7,360 nt of DNA from JAADIV01 sp964439085. Lineage in GTDB: Bacteria; Desulfobacterota; Desulfobulbia; Desulfobulbales; VMSU01. Positions 1 to 6,005 of the stretch are shown piece after piece. The notes under the pieces were generated by a model. That model worked only from the letters and a program-made list of their open reading frames with translations, was not told the DNA's origin and ran no database searches. A program made the translations under genes and the position numbers. The DNA is taken from NCBI GenBank assembly GCA_964439085.1, contig CAYTNB010000133.1, forward strand, positions 1 through 7,360, given 5' to 3'. Within the stretch, counting starts at the first letter, position 1. Every line of letters starts with the position of its first letter.

Positions 1-503
1 CTATCAGACTGATCCGCGAAACAACTATCAAAGGTACAATTAATCTCAATTCCAACTCCAGTCTTCCAGACAGCGTAGAGCTCCTTGCCAGAAATGGTCT
101 TGATTCCATAAGAGTAAGTCTTAATTCTGCCCAGGAAAAATATTACTGCCGATACTACAGGCCAAAGAATTACTGCTTTACTGACGTTACACATTCAATT
201 GACGTCATGAAAAACTATAATCGTTTCGTTTCCCTCAATTATTTCGTTCTTCCCGGGTTTACGGATTCCAACCAGGAATTTGATGCCTTATGTCATCTCA
301 TCAGTAAGCATCGACCAGATTTTATTCAGTTACGCAATTTGAACATAGATCCCGAATGGTATTTACAGAGCCTTTCTTTCCCCGTAGATTCCCTATCTAC
401 TGGTATTCGAAAATGGTATAATCAACTACAAACAGAATTTCCTTCCCTCCAGTTTGGCTACTTTAATCCACAGGTGAACACTGATCATTTAATGAAGATT
501 TAA
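1..503 (+). CDS. Radical SAM protein, C-terminal part (5' end outside window)
   Basis: The frame is open from the first base to a TAA at 501-503, giving about 166 residues with no start needed inside the window; the ATG at 207 is internal. The visible part fits the second half of a radical SAM TIM barrel: a strand-like segment ending in NLNSN, then a helix followed by GLDSIRVSLNSAQ (a common 'dsirvSlds' pattern), later LNYFVLPGFTDSNQEF and a DFIQLRNLNIDP strand. The tail FPSLQFGYFNPQV resembles the end of uncharacterised radical SAM proteins in Desulfobacterota. The CxxxCxxC iron-sulfur motif would lie upstream and cannot be checked, so the family call rests on the C-terminal patterns and no substrate can be named. 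The next gene follows 120 bp downstream on the same strand but has its own likely promoter. Confidence 0.72.
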   Translation, partial: IRLIRETTIKGTINLNSNSSLPDSVELLARNGLDSIRVSLNSAQEKYYCRYYRPKNYCFTDVTHSIDVMKNYNRFVSLNYFVLPGFTDSNQEFDALCHLISKHRPDFIQLRNLNIDPEWYLQSLSFPVDSLSTGIRKWYNQLQTEFPSLQFGYFNPQVNTDHLMKI

Positions 504-547
504 TTGTATGCGGGAAAATAAAATATCCGCAATATGTCTCTTTCTCA

Positions 548-575
548 TTGAAATATTTTATAAGTGGGATAGAAT
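548..575 (+). promoter_or_regulatory. Candidate sigma70-type promoter of the PerR-like gene
   Basis: A TTGAAA hexamer (548-553) and a TAGAAT hexamer (570-575) are separated by 16 bp, each close to the -35 and -10 consensus. Transcription would begin near 582, leaving a leader of about 40 nt before the ATG at 624. It lies in the AT-rich gap after the radical SAM gene. Confidence 0.5.
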
Positions 576-588
576 ACTAGTTAAGAAG

Positions 589-610
589 TTTTATTATAAA
601 AAATATTTTT
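589..610 (+). promoter_or_regulatory. AT-rich palindromes, possible autoregulatory Fur/PerR operator
   Basis: Two overlapping perfect palindromes occur just downstream of the candidate promoter: TTTTATTATAAAA (589-601, a 6-1-6 arrangement) and AAAAATATTTTT (599-610). The first resembles the 7-1-7 PerR box (TTATAATNATTATAA), matching about 9 of the 14 arm positions. Fur-family genes are often autoregulated, so an operator here is reasonable, but AT-rich DNA yields palindromes by chance. Confidence 0.35.
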
Positions 611-623
611 ATGGAGCGAGGTC

Positions 624-1040
624 ATGGAACAGTTGCCAAATATGCGCTTGACAACACAAAGGCAGATCATCCTAGAAGAACTCGGGAAAGTAACTTCTCA
701 CCCCACAGCAAACGAAGTTTACGACATGGTTCGTAAAAGATTACCAAGAATTGGCCTGGGTACTGTATACAGAAACCTCGAACTCATGGCAGAAAGCGGT
801 ATTATTCTCAAGTTAGAAGTAGGGGGCACTCAAAAACGATTTGATGCAACTGTTGAGAGCCATTACCATGTTCGCTGCAACTCATGTGGTAGGGTTGATG
901 ACATTGATATTCCTGTTCAAGAGTCAATCAACGACATGGCTGCTGCAGCCACTGAATACACAATACTTGGCCATCATATAGAATTTACAGGCACATGTAA
1001 GGTCTGCGCCGAACAAAAAACGGCATCTGCACTCCATTAA
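624..1040 (+). CDS. perR: Fur-family metalloregulator, PerR-like
   Basis: Complete 138-residue Fur-family repressor; the usual family length is 130-160. The winged-helix DNA-binding domain covers about residues 8-75, with the HPTANEVY helix and the recognition segment GLGTVYRNLELM (44-55). The dimerisation domain follows, with structural zinc ligands CNSC (85-88) and CKVC (125-128). The regulatory metal site matches Bacillus PerR position by position: H26, D74, H80, H82 and D93. An Asp at the last position, rather than the Glu usual in true Fur, favours a PerR-type peroxide sensor in which Fe-bound His residues are oxidised. This is a family-based inference; a Zur or generic Fur role is not excluded. 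The ATG at 624 is chosen because GGAG (613-616) lies 7 nt upstream. The regulator would act on promoters of peroxide defence or iron genes, none of which are adjacent here. Confidence 0.9.
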   Translation: MEQLPNMRLTTQRQIILEELGKVTSHPTANEVYDMVRKRLPRIGLGTVYRNLELMAESGIILKLEVGGTQKRFDATVESHYHVRCNSCGRVDDIDIPVQESINDMAAAATEYTILGHHIEFTGTCKVCAEQKTASALH

Positions 1041-1041
1041 T

Positions 1042-1082
1042 AAAAAAAGGGAAACGGTTTTCTCACCGTTTCCCTTTTTTTA
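1042..1082. terminator. Bidirectional intrinsic terminator between convergent genes
   Basis: A 10-bp perfect stem, GGGAAACGGT (1049-1058) with ACCGTTTCCC (1065-1074), closes a 6-nt loop. It is flanked by A7 (1042-1048) and T7 (1075-1081), so it is a canonical rho-independent terminator on either strand. It starts two bases after the PerR-like stop codon and lies downstream of the convergent tyrS gene, so it probably ends both transcripts. A smaller 7-bp hairpin (TGCTGTA 1095-1101 with TACAGCA 1108-1114) lies on the tyrS side without a T-run. Confidence 0.93.
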
Positions 1083-1188
1083 TTCATTACCTGCTGCTGT
1101 AAAATTCTACAGCAATTCACTCTGAAAAGTTACAGACCTTGCCATATTGTGCTTCCTGCTCTTTCACTGAATAGTAATTATTTCGTTG

Positions 1189-2400
1189 CTATCCAAAAAC
1201 GATCTGACAGAATCTTCGTTTTCCTACTTTAAGCAAAATATTTGTCTCTGGTAAAATTACCGTATGCACATCGCCAACCTTCTTACCATCAATAGAAACG
1301 GCATTTTGTTTTATCATCCTTCGCCCTTCAGAAGTTGATTTCACCAGGGCTGCATCGACCAATAATTGGGGAAGTGAAATCGCCTCCGTTGCCAAACAGC
1401 TAAACTCCGGGATTTCATCCGGAACCCCACCTTTTTGGAACACCTTCTCAAAATTGGCCTCCGCTGTCAATGCCGATTCATCATTGTGAAACCTGGAAGT
1501 AAGTTGACGAGCAAGCTGTTTCTTAACCTCTTTGGGATGCAAACTGCCCTTTTTCACATTTGTCTCTAATTCTGCTATCTCTTTATTACTTAAATCACTG
1601 ATAAGCTTAAAATATCTAAACATTAATTCATCAGATATTGACAAAACTTTACCATATATATTATCGGCAGATTCGGTAATACCAATATAATTCCCCAGGG
1701 ATTTACTCATTTTGTTCACCCCATCCAGTCCTTCCAGAAGTGGCATGGTCAAAACAATTTGCGGAGCTTGACCGCGTGAGCGCTGCAGGTCTCTGCCCAT
1801 CAGGAGATTGAAAAGCTGATCAGTCCCTCCCAGTTCCACATCAGCCTTCATAGCGACAGAATCATACCCCTGAATGAGTGGATACATAAATTCATGTATT
1901 GAAATTGGTTTACCATTTTCAAATCGATTTTTAAAATCATCGCGTTCGAGCATCCTGGCAACCGTCAACTCGGAAGCAAGTTTTATCATATCAATCGATG
2001 TCAACTTACTCAACCAGGTACTGTTAAAAACAACCCTGGTTTTATCAGGATCAAGTATCTTAAATACCTGTTCTTTATATGATTCAGCATTTTCTGCCAC
2101 CTGTTCAACGGTAAGCGCCTTTCTCGTCTCAGATTTCCCGGTAGGATCGCCAATCATCCCCGTAAAATCTCCAATAAGAAAATAAATATCATGTCCCAGA
2201 TCTTGAAAATGTTTCAACTTTTGCAGGAGTACGGTATGGCCGAGATGCAGATCCGGTGCAGTTGGATCAAATCCTGCCTTAATTTTTAAAGGAATCCCGC
2301 TTTCCTGCGATTTTTTTAATTTCATGACAAGTTCATCACGAGAGATGAAGTCAACTACCCCTCGTTCAATCAACTCCAGTTGTTCTTCAATAGAATACAT
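1189..2400 (-). CDS. tyrS: Tyrosyl-tRNA synthetase (TyrZ-type subfamily)
   Basis: A 403-residue cytosolic class I aminoacyl-tRNA synthetase that attaches tyrosine to tRNA-Tyr using ATP. The Rossmann-fold catalytic domain carries the HIGH-box variant HLGH (52-55) and a perfect KMSKS loop (230-234). Between them is the tyrosine pocket region QGYDSVAMKADVELGGTDQ (177-195). The C-terminal S4 RNA-binding domain covers about 343-392 (LPQLLVDAALVKSTSEGRRM onward). The motif spellings and length of about 400 match the TyrZ-like subfamily rather than the E. coli TyrS type. The gene follows rny on the same strand with a gap of 41 bp, suggesting co-transcription. No clear Shine-Dalgarno sequence precedes the ATG (the upstream bases are GGTTAAATA), which is odd for a housekeeping gene, but no better start exists because the family N-terminus begins here. 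No T-box-like leader is visible. The transcript probably ends at the hairpin at 1042-1082. Confidence 0.97.
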   Translation of the reverse strand: MYSIEEQLELIERGVVDFISRDELVMKLKKSQESGIPLKIKAGFDPTAPDLHLGHTVLLQKLKHFQDLGHDIYFLIGDFTGMIGDPTGKSETRKALTVEQVAENAESYKEQVFKILDPDKTRVVFNSTWLSKLTSIDMIKLASELTVARMLERDDFKNRFENGKPISIHEFMYPLIQGYDSVAMKADVELGGTDQLFNLLMGRDLQRSRGQAPQIVLTMPLLEGLDGVNKMSKSLGNYIGITESADNIYGKVLSISDELMFRYFKLISDLSNKEIAELETNVKKGSLHPKEVKKQLARQLTSRFHNDESALTAEANFEKVFQKGGVPDEIPEFSCLATEAISLPQLLVDAALVKSTSEGRRMIKQNAVSIDGKKVGDVHTVILPETNILLKVGKRRFCQIVFG

Positions 2401-2441
2401 TATTTAACCGTTATCAGTAATCTTTATTAGTATAGAATCAA

Positions 2442-4013
2442 CTACTTGGCATATTCAACTGCACGTGTTTCGCGAATCACCGTGACGCGAATCTGACCAG
2501 GATAGGTCAATTTACTCTCAATAGACCTCGCCACATCCTGACTGAGTAGAGTCGCTTCTTCGTCTTTTACCTTATTGGAATCTACGATAATGCGTAAATC
2601 CCGCCCAGCCTGGATAGCATAAGATTTTTCAACACCATCAAATCCATTGGCGATACCTTCAAGGTCTTCAAGGCGTTTAACATAACTCTGGAGCATTTCT
2701 TTCCTCGCACCGGGACGGGCACCAGACAATGCATCCGCTGACTGCACCAGAACGTCTATGACACTAAGAGGAGGCTGATCTTCGTGATGTGCGCCAATAG
2801 CATAAACAACCTCATCAGGTTCTCCAAACTTTTTCGCCAGATCACGACCAATCACGGCATGAGAGCCTTCAACCTCATGATCAACGGCCTTACCAATATC
2901 ATGCAACAGCCCTGCACGTTTTGCCATTTTCACATCCACTCCCAACTCAGCAGCCATAATACCACAAAGGAATGACACCTCAAGAGAATGCTGAAGAACA
3001 TTTTGCCCGTAACTAGTTCTATATTTCAAGCGCCCTAAAAGTTTTATAAGCTCAAGATGAACCCCATGGGCACCAACGTCAAAAGTTGCCTGTTCCCCTG
3101 CCTCACGAAGAGTGATTTCAAGTTCTTTAGTAACTTTTTCAACTACTTCTTCAATGCGACCGGGATGTATCCTTCCATCGGTAATCAGCTGCAACAAAGC
3201 AAGCCGTGCAACTTCCCTGCGTACAGGATTAAAACCGGACAAAATTACCGCCTCCGGCGTATCATCAATAATAATATCTATCCCTGTTGCTGCCTCAATA
3301 GCCCGTATATTCCTTCCTTCTCTACCAATAATGCGCCCCTTCATTTCATCACTTGGCAGAGGCACCATGGAAACAGTCCTGTCGGCAACATAATCACCGG
3401 CATATCTTGAGATTGCCAGGGCCAGAATAATTTTCCCCTTTCTATCCGCCTCAATTTTCATCTCATTTTCAATTCTGGCAAGTCGCTTGGCAGCTTCCAT
3501 CCTTGCCTCACTTTCCAGAGAATCCATTAACATTCGTTTTGCTTCTTCCAGGCTGATTCCTGCAAGTTTTGCCAATTCGTACTGCTGTTTACTGATAAGA
3601 ATGTCTATTTCCTTATGTTTTTCCTGCCAGTCGGCTTCCTGCAATTTAACCTGTCTCTCTGCATTGTACAGTTCCGACTGTTTTCGATCAAAACCATCCC
3701 ACTCTCTCTTTAAACTATCTCTTTTTCTTTTGAGCTGACGTTGCTCCCCCCGAAACTCATCTCTTTCGCTTTTAAGTTCTTCCTCTAAAGCCTGCTTTAC
3801 CTGATATGCAGCCTCTTTGCTCTGCAATAGAGCTTCTTTTTTTAACTGTTCTGCTTCAACAATTGCATTTTCAATTATCTGTCTGCTCTGTACTTTTATA
3901 TTTTTTTCATGTCCCTCTACAAAACGTTTTCTAAGTAAAGAGCCTGCAAGGATACCGACAAGTACACCAATACCTGCATAAACCAAAATATATGGCTGGC
4001 TGAATAAATCCAT
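2442..4013 (-). CDS. rny: Ribonuclease Y
   Basis: A 523-residue membrane-anchored endoribonuclease that starts bulk mRNA decay by cutting 5'-monophosphorylated transcripts; about 520 residues is the normal length. The N-terminus has a membrane helix (about 8-27, ILVYAGIGVLVGILAGSLL) followed by basic residues, then a long charged coiled coil (about 35-200). The KH RNA-binding domain carries GRIIGREGRN (226-235). The HD domain holds the metal-binding His-Asp pair LLHDIGK (H371, D372), an upstream H342 and the AHHED segment (408-412). All key residues are present. The start is fixed by the membrane helix right after it; a modest AGGA lies 7 nt upstream. The upstream neighbour on the same strand is a 6S RNA gene and downstream is tyrS, 41 bp away. 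A leader of several hundred bases separates rny from 6S RNA, so it probably has its own promoter. Confidence 0.98.
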   Translation of the reverse strand: MDLFSQPYILVYAGIGVLVGILAGSLLRKRFVEGHEKNIKVQSRQIIENAIVEAEQLKKEALLQSKEAAYQVKQALEEELKSERDEFRGEQRQLKRKRDSLKREWDGFDRKQSELYNAERQVKLQEADWQEKHKEIDILISKQQYELAKLAGISLEEAKRMLMDSLESEARMEAAKRLARIENEMKIEADRKGKIILALAISRYAGDYVADRTVSMVPLPSDEMKGRIIGREGRNIRAIEAATGIDIIIDDTPEAVILSGFNPVRREVARLALLQLITDGRIHPGRIEEVVEKVTKELEITLREAGEQATFDVGAHGVHLELIKLLGRLKYRTSYGQNVLQHSLEVSFLCGIMAAELGVDVKMAKRAGLLHDIGKAVDHEVEGSHAVIGRDLAKKFGEPDEVVYAIGAHHEDQPPLSVIDVLVQSADALSGARPGARKEMLQSYVKRLEDLEGIANGFDGVEKSYAIQAGRDLRIIVDSNKVKDEEATLLSQDVARSIESKLTYPGQIRVTVIRETRAVEYAK

Positions 4014-4020
4014 TGAAGAA

Positions 4021-4078
4021 TCCTATCGTGTAGCGATTGACAGGACAGAGAAAGCAGAGGAACACTAAAAAGATAGGA
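4021..4078 (-). promoter_or_regulatory. rny leader stem that could mask the ribosome-binding site
   Basis: On the - strand, TCCTATC (4078-4072) is the exact complement of GATAGGA (4027-4021), which contains the AGGA ribosome-binding site 7 nt before the rny ATG. Pairing across the 44-nt loop would sequester the site. A weak promoter-like pair, TTGATT (4126-4121) and TATTAG (4103-4098) with a 17-bp spacer, would start transcription near 4091 and include both arms. A seven-base match over this distance could be chance. Confidence 0.3.
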
Positions 4079-4688
4079 GAAAACTTTGAGGAATTACCTA
4101 ATATTCTAACTTTACGCAATAATCAAAAGTATAATAACAACAATCACCAAAAATCATACCCATTCATTTCTGTTACGATTCCCGGCATCCAATACTTGCG
4201 CAGACTGTTATAAAACCGCCAGACCATCTTGCTAAAAACATATCTTCTTTTTCATAAGAAACATCCCAGTCCAACGACATACACACAACCAGACAATTCT
4301 TTATCTACTCAGGCAAAACATAACCAGCACATACAACCCATTTAGTACGCCACTCCCCTGATGAGAGTTTTCCACATGTTAATGTGAGGATGAACTAATC
4401 CGGATCAGACAACTCGATAAAAAAATCCAGATATGAGTATTTTAAAAAAGCAATACTGCTTCCTGTAATTCCTAAATTTATTCCAACAACACCTTCTGCC
4501 AAAGTCAATCTAATTATTATATGTTTAACCGGAATCAATCTTCCCCAAATATCTTCAAAGAAAGAGACTACCCGGATTGTAATAAAGGAAAAACCACCTG
4601 CCACCTGAATTTTGCACACACAACCCCGCAACTCCAGCCAACTTACCAATTGCACCACTCAGGTACTACTCTATATTTTCAAAAACAA
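4079..4688. other. Long intergenic stretch without a recognisable gene
   Basis: About 600 bp between the rny leader and the 6S RNA gene hold no gene I can support. The longest open frame is on the - strand from a GTG at 4658 to a stop at 4395 (87 residues). It has no Shine-Dalgarno sequence, begins within about 30 nt of the 6S RNA 3' end, and resembles no family I know; it is hydrophobic without a clear domain. A + strand frame at 4521-4733 runs against the 6S RNA gene and is equally unconvincing. A 62-nt segment closed by ACCTGA/TCAGGT (4664-4603, - strand) is stem-like but not a tRNA. The stretch could be a long rny 5' leader or decayed sequence. Confidence 0.5.
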
Positions 4689-4862
4689 CCTTCCCCACAC
4701 TGCCGTGTCAGCAGGACAGTCAAACCTAAGTAACTAGGTGGGCATCATCATAATAACTTCAGGAAATTCGATAAACGATTTTCCTTAGGCTACCAGCGGA
4801 GCCGCCCCTTTTTAGAGAGTTGGCTCAACACACACTGAAGATCACCAACAGTGCAGGGAAAA
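4689..4862 (-). ncRNA. ssrS: 6S RNA
   Basis: The segment folds, by eye, like 6S RNA, the RNA that mimics an open promoter and binds the sigma70 RNA polymerase holoenzyme. The 5' arm TTCCCTGCACTG (4860-4849) pairs with the 3' arm CAGTGTGGGGAA (4702-4691), forming the closing stem. On the 5' side of the central region CGGCTCCGCTGG (4804-4793) resembles the E. coli CGCTCCGCGG stretch. The apical stem AGGAAA/TTTCCT surrounds a 13-nt loop. On the 3' side CACCTAGTTACTTAGGTTT corresponds in position and shape to the E. coli CACCTTGAACCAAGGGTTC hairpin. Length of about 174 nt is typical. The position directly after zapA is the classic 6S location in proteobacteria. A T-rich run (TTGTTTTT, to 4681) follows the closing stem. 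The exact ends are estimates. Confidence 0.86.
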
Positions 4863-4911
4863 CTTATATATTACGCATACAACTTCTAATTACTTCGATA
4901 AACAGAGTTAA

Positions 4912-4940
4912 ATATAATGCTTTTATAAAATAACTCTCAA
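4912..4940 (-). promoter_or_regulatory. Candidate promoter for 6S RNA (proximal)
   Basis: On the - strand TTGAGA (4940-4935) and TTATAT (4917-4912) are separated by 17 bp. Transcription would start about 45 nt upstream of the estimated mature 6S 5' end, implying 5' trimming of a precursor, as occurs for 6S RNA in E. coli. Confidence 0.5.
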
Positions 4941-4949
4941 TGTGAATAA

Positions 4950-4958
4950 ATTATAGCA
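4950..4958 (-). promoter_or_regulatory. Candidate extended -10 promoter for 6S RNA (distal)
   Basis: TGCTATAAT on the - strand is a perfect -10 hexamer with the TGn extension, which can compensate for the poor -35 region here. It would begin a longer 6S precursor near 4943. Two tandem promoters upstream of 6S RNA would parallel the E. coli arrangement. Confidence 0.45.
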
Positions 4959-4970
4959 GACTTTTATCCA

Positions 4971-5010
4971 AACGAAAACAAAATACGCTCTCTCTGATTA
5001 TTCGGAGAGC
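4971..5010 (-). terminator. Probable terminator overlapping the zapA stop codon
   Basis: On the - strand CTCTCCGA and TCAGAGAG form an 8-position stem with one C-A mismatch around an ATAA loop that includes the zapA TAA. After the stem come AGCG and the T-rich run TATTTTGTTTTCGTTT (4985-4971 region). It would end the zapB-zapA message before the 6S RNA promoters. The stem is imperfect and the T-tract interrupted, so termination may be partial. Confidence 0.45.
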
Positions 5011-5297
5011 AACCTTGCTCGAATTTCTTCATTCAACCTGGCTATTCTTATCTCAGAATCCTGCCTGTAGCCTTCAAACTCCTGTTTCAATTTCACATAA
5101 CGAGAAGCAATATTGAGACAAGACATAATCGCTATCTTACTGACAGGTAAGGTTCCTGTAGATCTTGCTGGACTATTTTCAACCAGCTGTCGCACAAGAG
5201 CGAGAATCGACCTCATCTCCTCATCAGAAGCGGCGCTGTAAAATTTATATTCCTGCCCTAGCAGTTCAAATTTAACCAGCTTTTCTTTCTCTGACAT
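4998..5297 (-). CDS. zapA: Cell division protein ZapA
   Basis: A 99-residue ZapA-family protein, which binds FtsZ in the cytoplasm and helps bundle filaments at the Z ring. The N-terminal globular head carries the family pattern VKFELLGQEYKFYS (8-21), followed by the SDEEMRSILALVRQLVE helix (24-40). After a short linker the long C-terminal helix begins with PVSKIAIMSCLNIASRYVKLK (51-71), matching the family's 'kiAvlaaLniA.ey' signature, and continues as a coiled coil used for dimer and tetramer formation. Length is typical (about 100). The ATG is followed by the expected MSEKEKLVKFE lead-in; the ribosome-binding site is poor (GGAT or GAG in GGATATGAGCTGAC). A ZapB-like gene lies upstream on the same strand, separated by 226 bp containing an inserted repeat, and the 6S RNA gene lies downstream. 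Confidence 0.92.
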   Translation of the reverse strand: MSEKEKLVKFELLGQEYKFYSAASDEEMRSILALVRQLVENSPARSTGTLPVSKIAIMSCLNIASRYVKLKQEFEGYRQDSEIRIARLNEEIRARLLSE

Positions 5298-5325
5298 GTC
5301 AGCTCATATCCATCTTTCCATGATA

Positions 5326-5362
5326 TATTCAAACCTCGACAAACGAAAAACAGGTTTGAATA
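5326..5362 (-). repeat. Perfect hairpin in the zapA leader
   Basis: An 11-bp perfect inverted repeat, TATTCAAACCT (5326-5336) and AGGTTTGAATA (5352-5362), encloses a 15-nt loop, starting 28 bp upstream of the zapA ATG. There is no T-run after it on the - strand, so it is not a standard terminator. It could be a protein-binding palindrome, an mRNA leader structure, or a remnant of the repeat family found nearby. Confidence 0.6.
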
Positions 5363-5383
5363 AATACATTCCAAGGTGCTAAA

Positions 5384-5503
5384 AGCCTATCCGAGAATGG
5401 CCCGGTAAGCGAGGCACAAGACTCCGAGACATCAAAAATAGTCTGTGCTTATTTTTTTTAAAATGCCTCGATTTCAAACAAATGTCTATTCTCGGTCAGG
5501 CTC
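5384..5503 (-). repeat. MITE-like intergenic repeat, short copy
   Basis: A 120-bp non-coding element related to the copy at 6627-6789 but in the opposite orientation. Its ends are imperfect terminal inverted repeats: AGCCTATCCGAGAAT at the left and, read on the - strand, AGCCTGACCGAGAAT at the right. Read on the - strand it shares with the other copy AATAGACATTT, AAATCGAGG, TCTCGGAGT and GTGCCTCGCTTACCG, in the same order. Internal CGAGGCA and TGCCTCG add a second pairing, so the whole element could fold into a long hairpin. It lacks a segment of roughly 40 bp present near one end of the longer copy. It encodes nothing and occupies most of the gap between the zapB-like gene and zapA. No target-site duplication is obvious. 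Confidence 0.75.
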
Positions 5504-5523
5504 CTGACGCATGGGTATTTTCT

Positions 5524-5892
5524 CTAGTTGTCTGAATTTGCCATTGAAAACAGATTGTGCTGGACCCTTCGCTCATCATCAGTTCCGCTTGTAACCTTGT
5601 CAGATTCAAGCAAAACTGTGTTCTGTGCGTTATCACTCCCTGCTGGAGACTGTATCTCCTCAAATCCTTTTTCCCATTCTTCAATCTGCTCTACAATTTT
5701 GTTCACTCTCTGGCTCACCTCACCACGTTCAGAGTCTTTAGTTGAGATATTACCACGTAACTCTTCTATCAGCACATCCCGTTCCAATACATCACGAAGC
5801 AGTTGTGCCTTTTCGGCCTGCAACTCAGTAAAACGACTCATCATTTTTTCTACGAAACTCTCAAGTTTACTCAGCTCACTGTCCTGAATCAT
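5524..5892 (-). CDS. zapB: ZapB-like coiled-coil cell division protein
   Basis: A 122-residue cytoplasmic protein. Residues about 4-80 are heptad-rich and charged (LSKLESFVEKMMSRFTELQA, then QLLRDVLERDVLIEELRG, ERGEVSQRVNKIVEQIEEWE), matching the short ZapB/DUF904-type coiled coils that sit beside zapA and connect the Z ring to its partners. E. coli ZapB is about 80 residues; here a polar, probably disordered tail of some 40 residues is added, ending in QHNLFSMANSDN. The family call rests on the coiled-coil pattern and on its position upstream of zapA on the same strand, so it is moderately certain; a generic coiled-coil protein is the alternative. The start is supported by GGGAG 7 nt upstream of the ATG. 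A promoter-like sequence lies about 80 bp upstream. The + strand frames over it are shadows. Confidence 0.75.
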   Translation of the reverse strand: MIQDSELSKLESFVEKMMSRFTELQAEKAQLLRDVLERDVLIEELRGNISTKDSERGEVSQRVNKIVEQIEEWEKGFEEIQSPAGSDNAQNTVLLESDKVTSGTDDERRVQHNLFSMANSDN

Positions 5893-5971
5893 GTTTTGCT
5901 CCCTTTCTATTCGTTTCCCTGAAAAAAATCAATCCCTTCAGGTTGTCGGTCATCGTTATTGTATCAACTGG

Positions 5972-5999
5972 AATATACCATGCGTCCAACACTGTGCAA
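5972..5999 (-). promoter_or_regulatory. Candidate promoter of the zapB-zapA unit
   Basis: On the - strand TTGCAC (5999-5994) and TATATT (5977-5972) lie 16 bp apart. They sit just after the Nudix stop codon, giving a leader of about 75 nt before the zapB-like ATG. This suggests the division genes are expressed independently of the Nudix gene. Confidence 0.45.
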
Positions 6000-6005
6000 C
6001 ATCAA

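Noticed and set aside
207..503. ATG at 207 as start of a 98-residue protein
   Set aside because: The frame is open upstream to the window edge with continuous radical SAM-like sequence, so this ATG is internal.
509..531. TGCGG/CCGCA hairpin after the radical SAM stop as a terminator
   Set aside because: Only five base pairs with a 13-nt loop and no T-run; too weak to call.
2784..3738. Several + strand frames inside rny
   Set aside because: They lie antisense to a fully conserved RNase Y and are low-complexity translations of its codons.
4144..4255. Apparent small basic ORF starting MKKK on the - strand
   Set aside because: Counting the T-run carefully gives a stop after seven codons; the longer reading would need a one-base deletion.
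4395..4658. 87-codon - strand frame starting at a GTG
   Set aside because: No ribosome-binding site, no recognisable domain, and it begins almost at the 6S RNA 3' end; treated as chance within the empty stretch.
4603..4664. tRNA-like segment on the - strand (GGTGCAATTGGTAAG, closed by ACCTGA/TCAGGT)
   Set aside because: Only 62 nt between stem ends, no GGTTCGA-type T-loop, no proper anticodon arm and a 6-bp closing stem; not a tRNA.
5528..5887. 119-codon + strand frame opposite the zapB-like gene
   Set aside because: Serine-rich shadow of a coiled-coil gene; the - strand frame has the ribosome-binding site and heptads.
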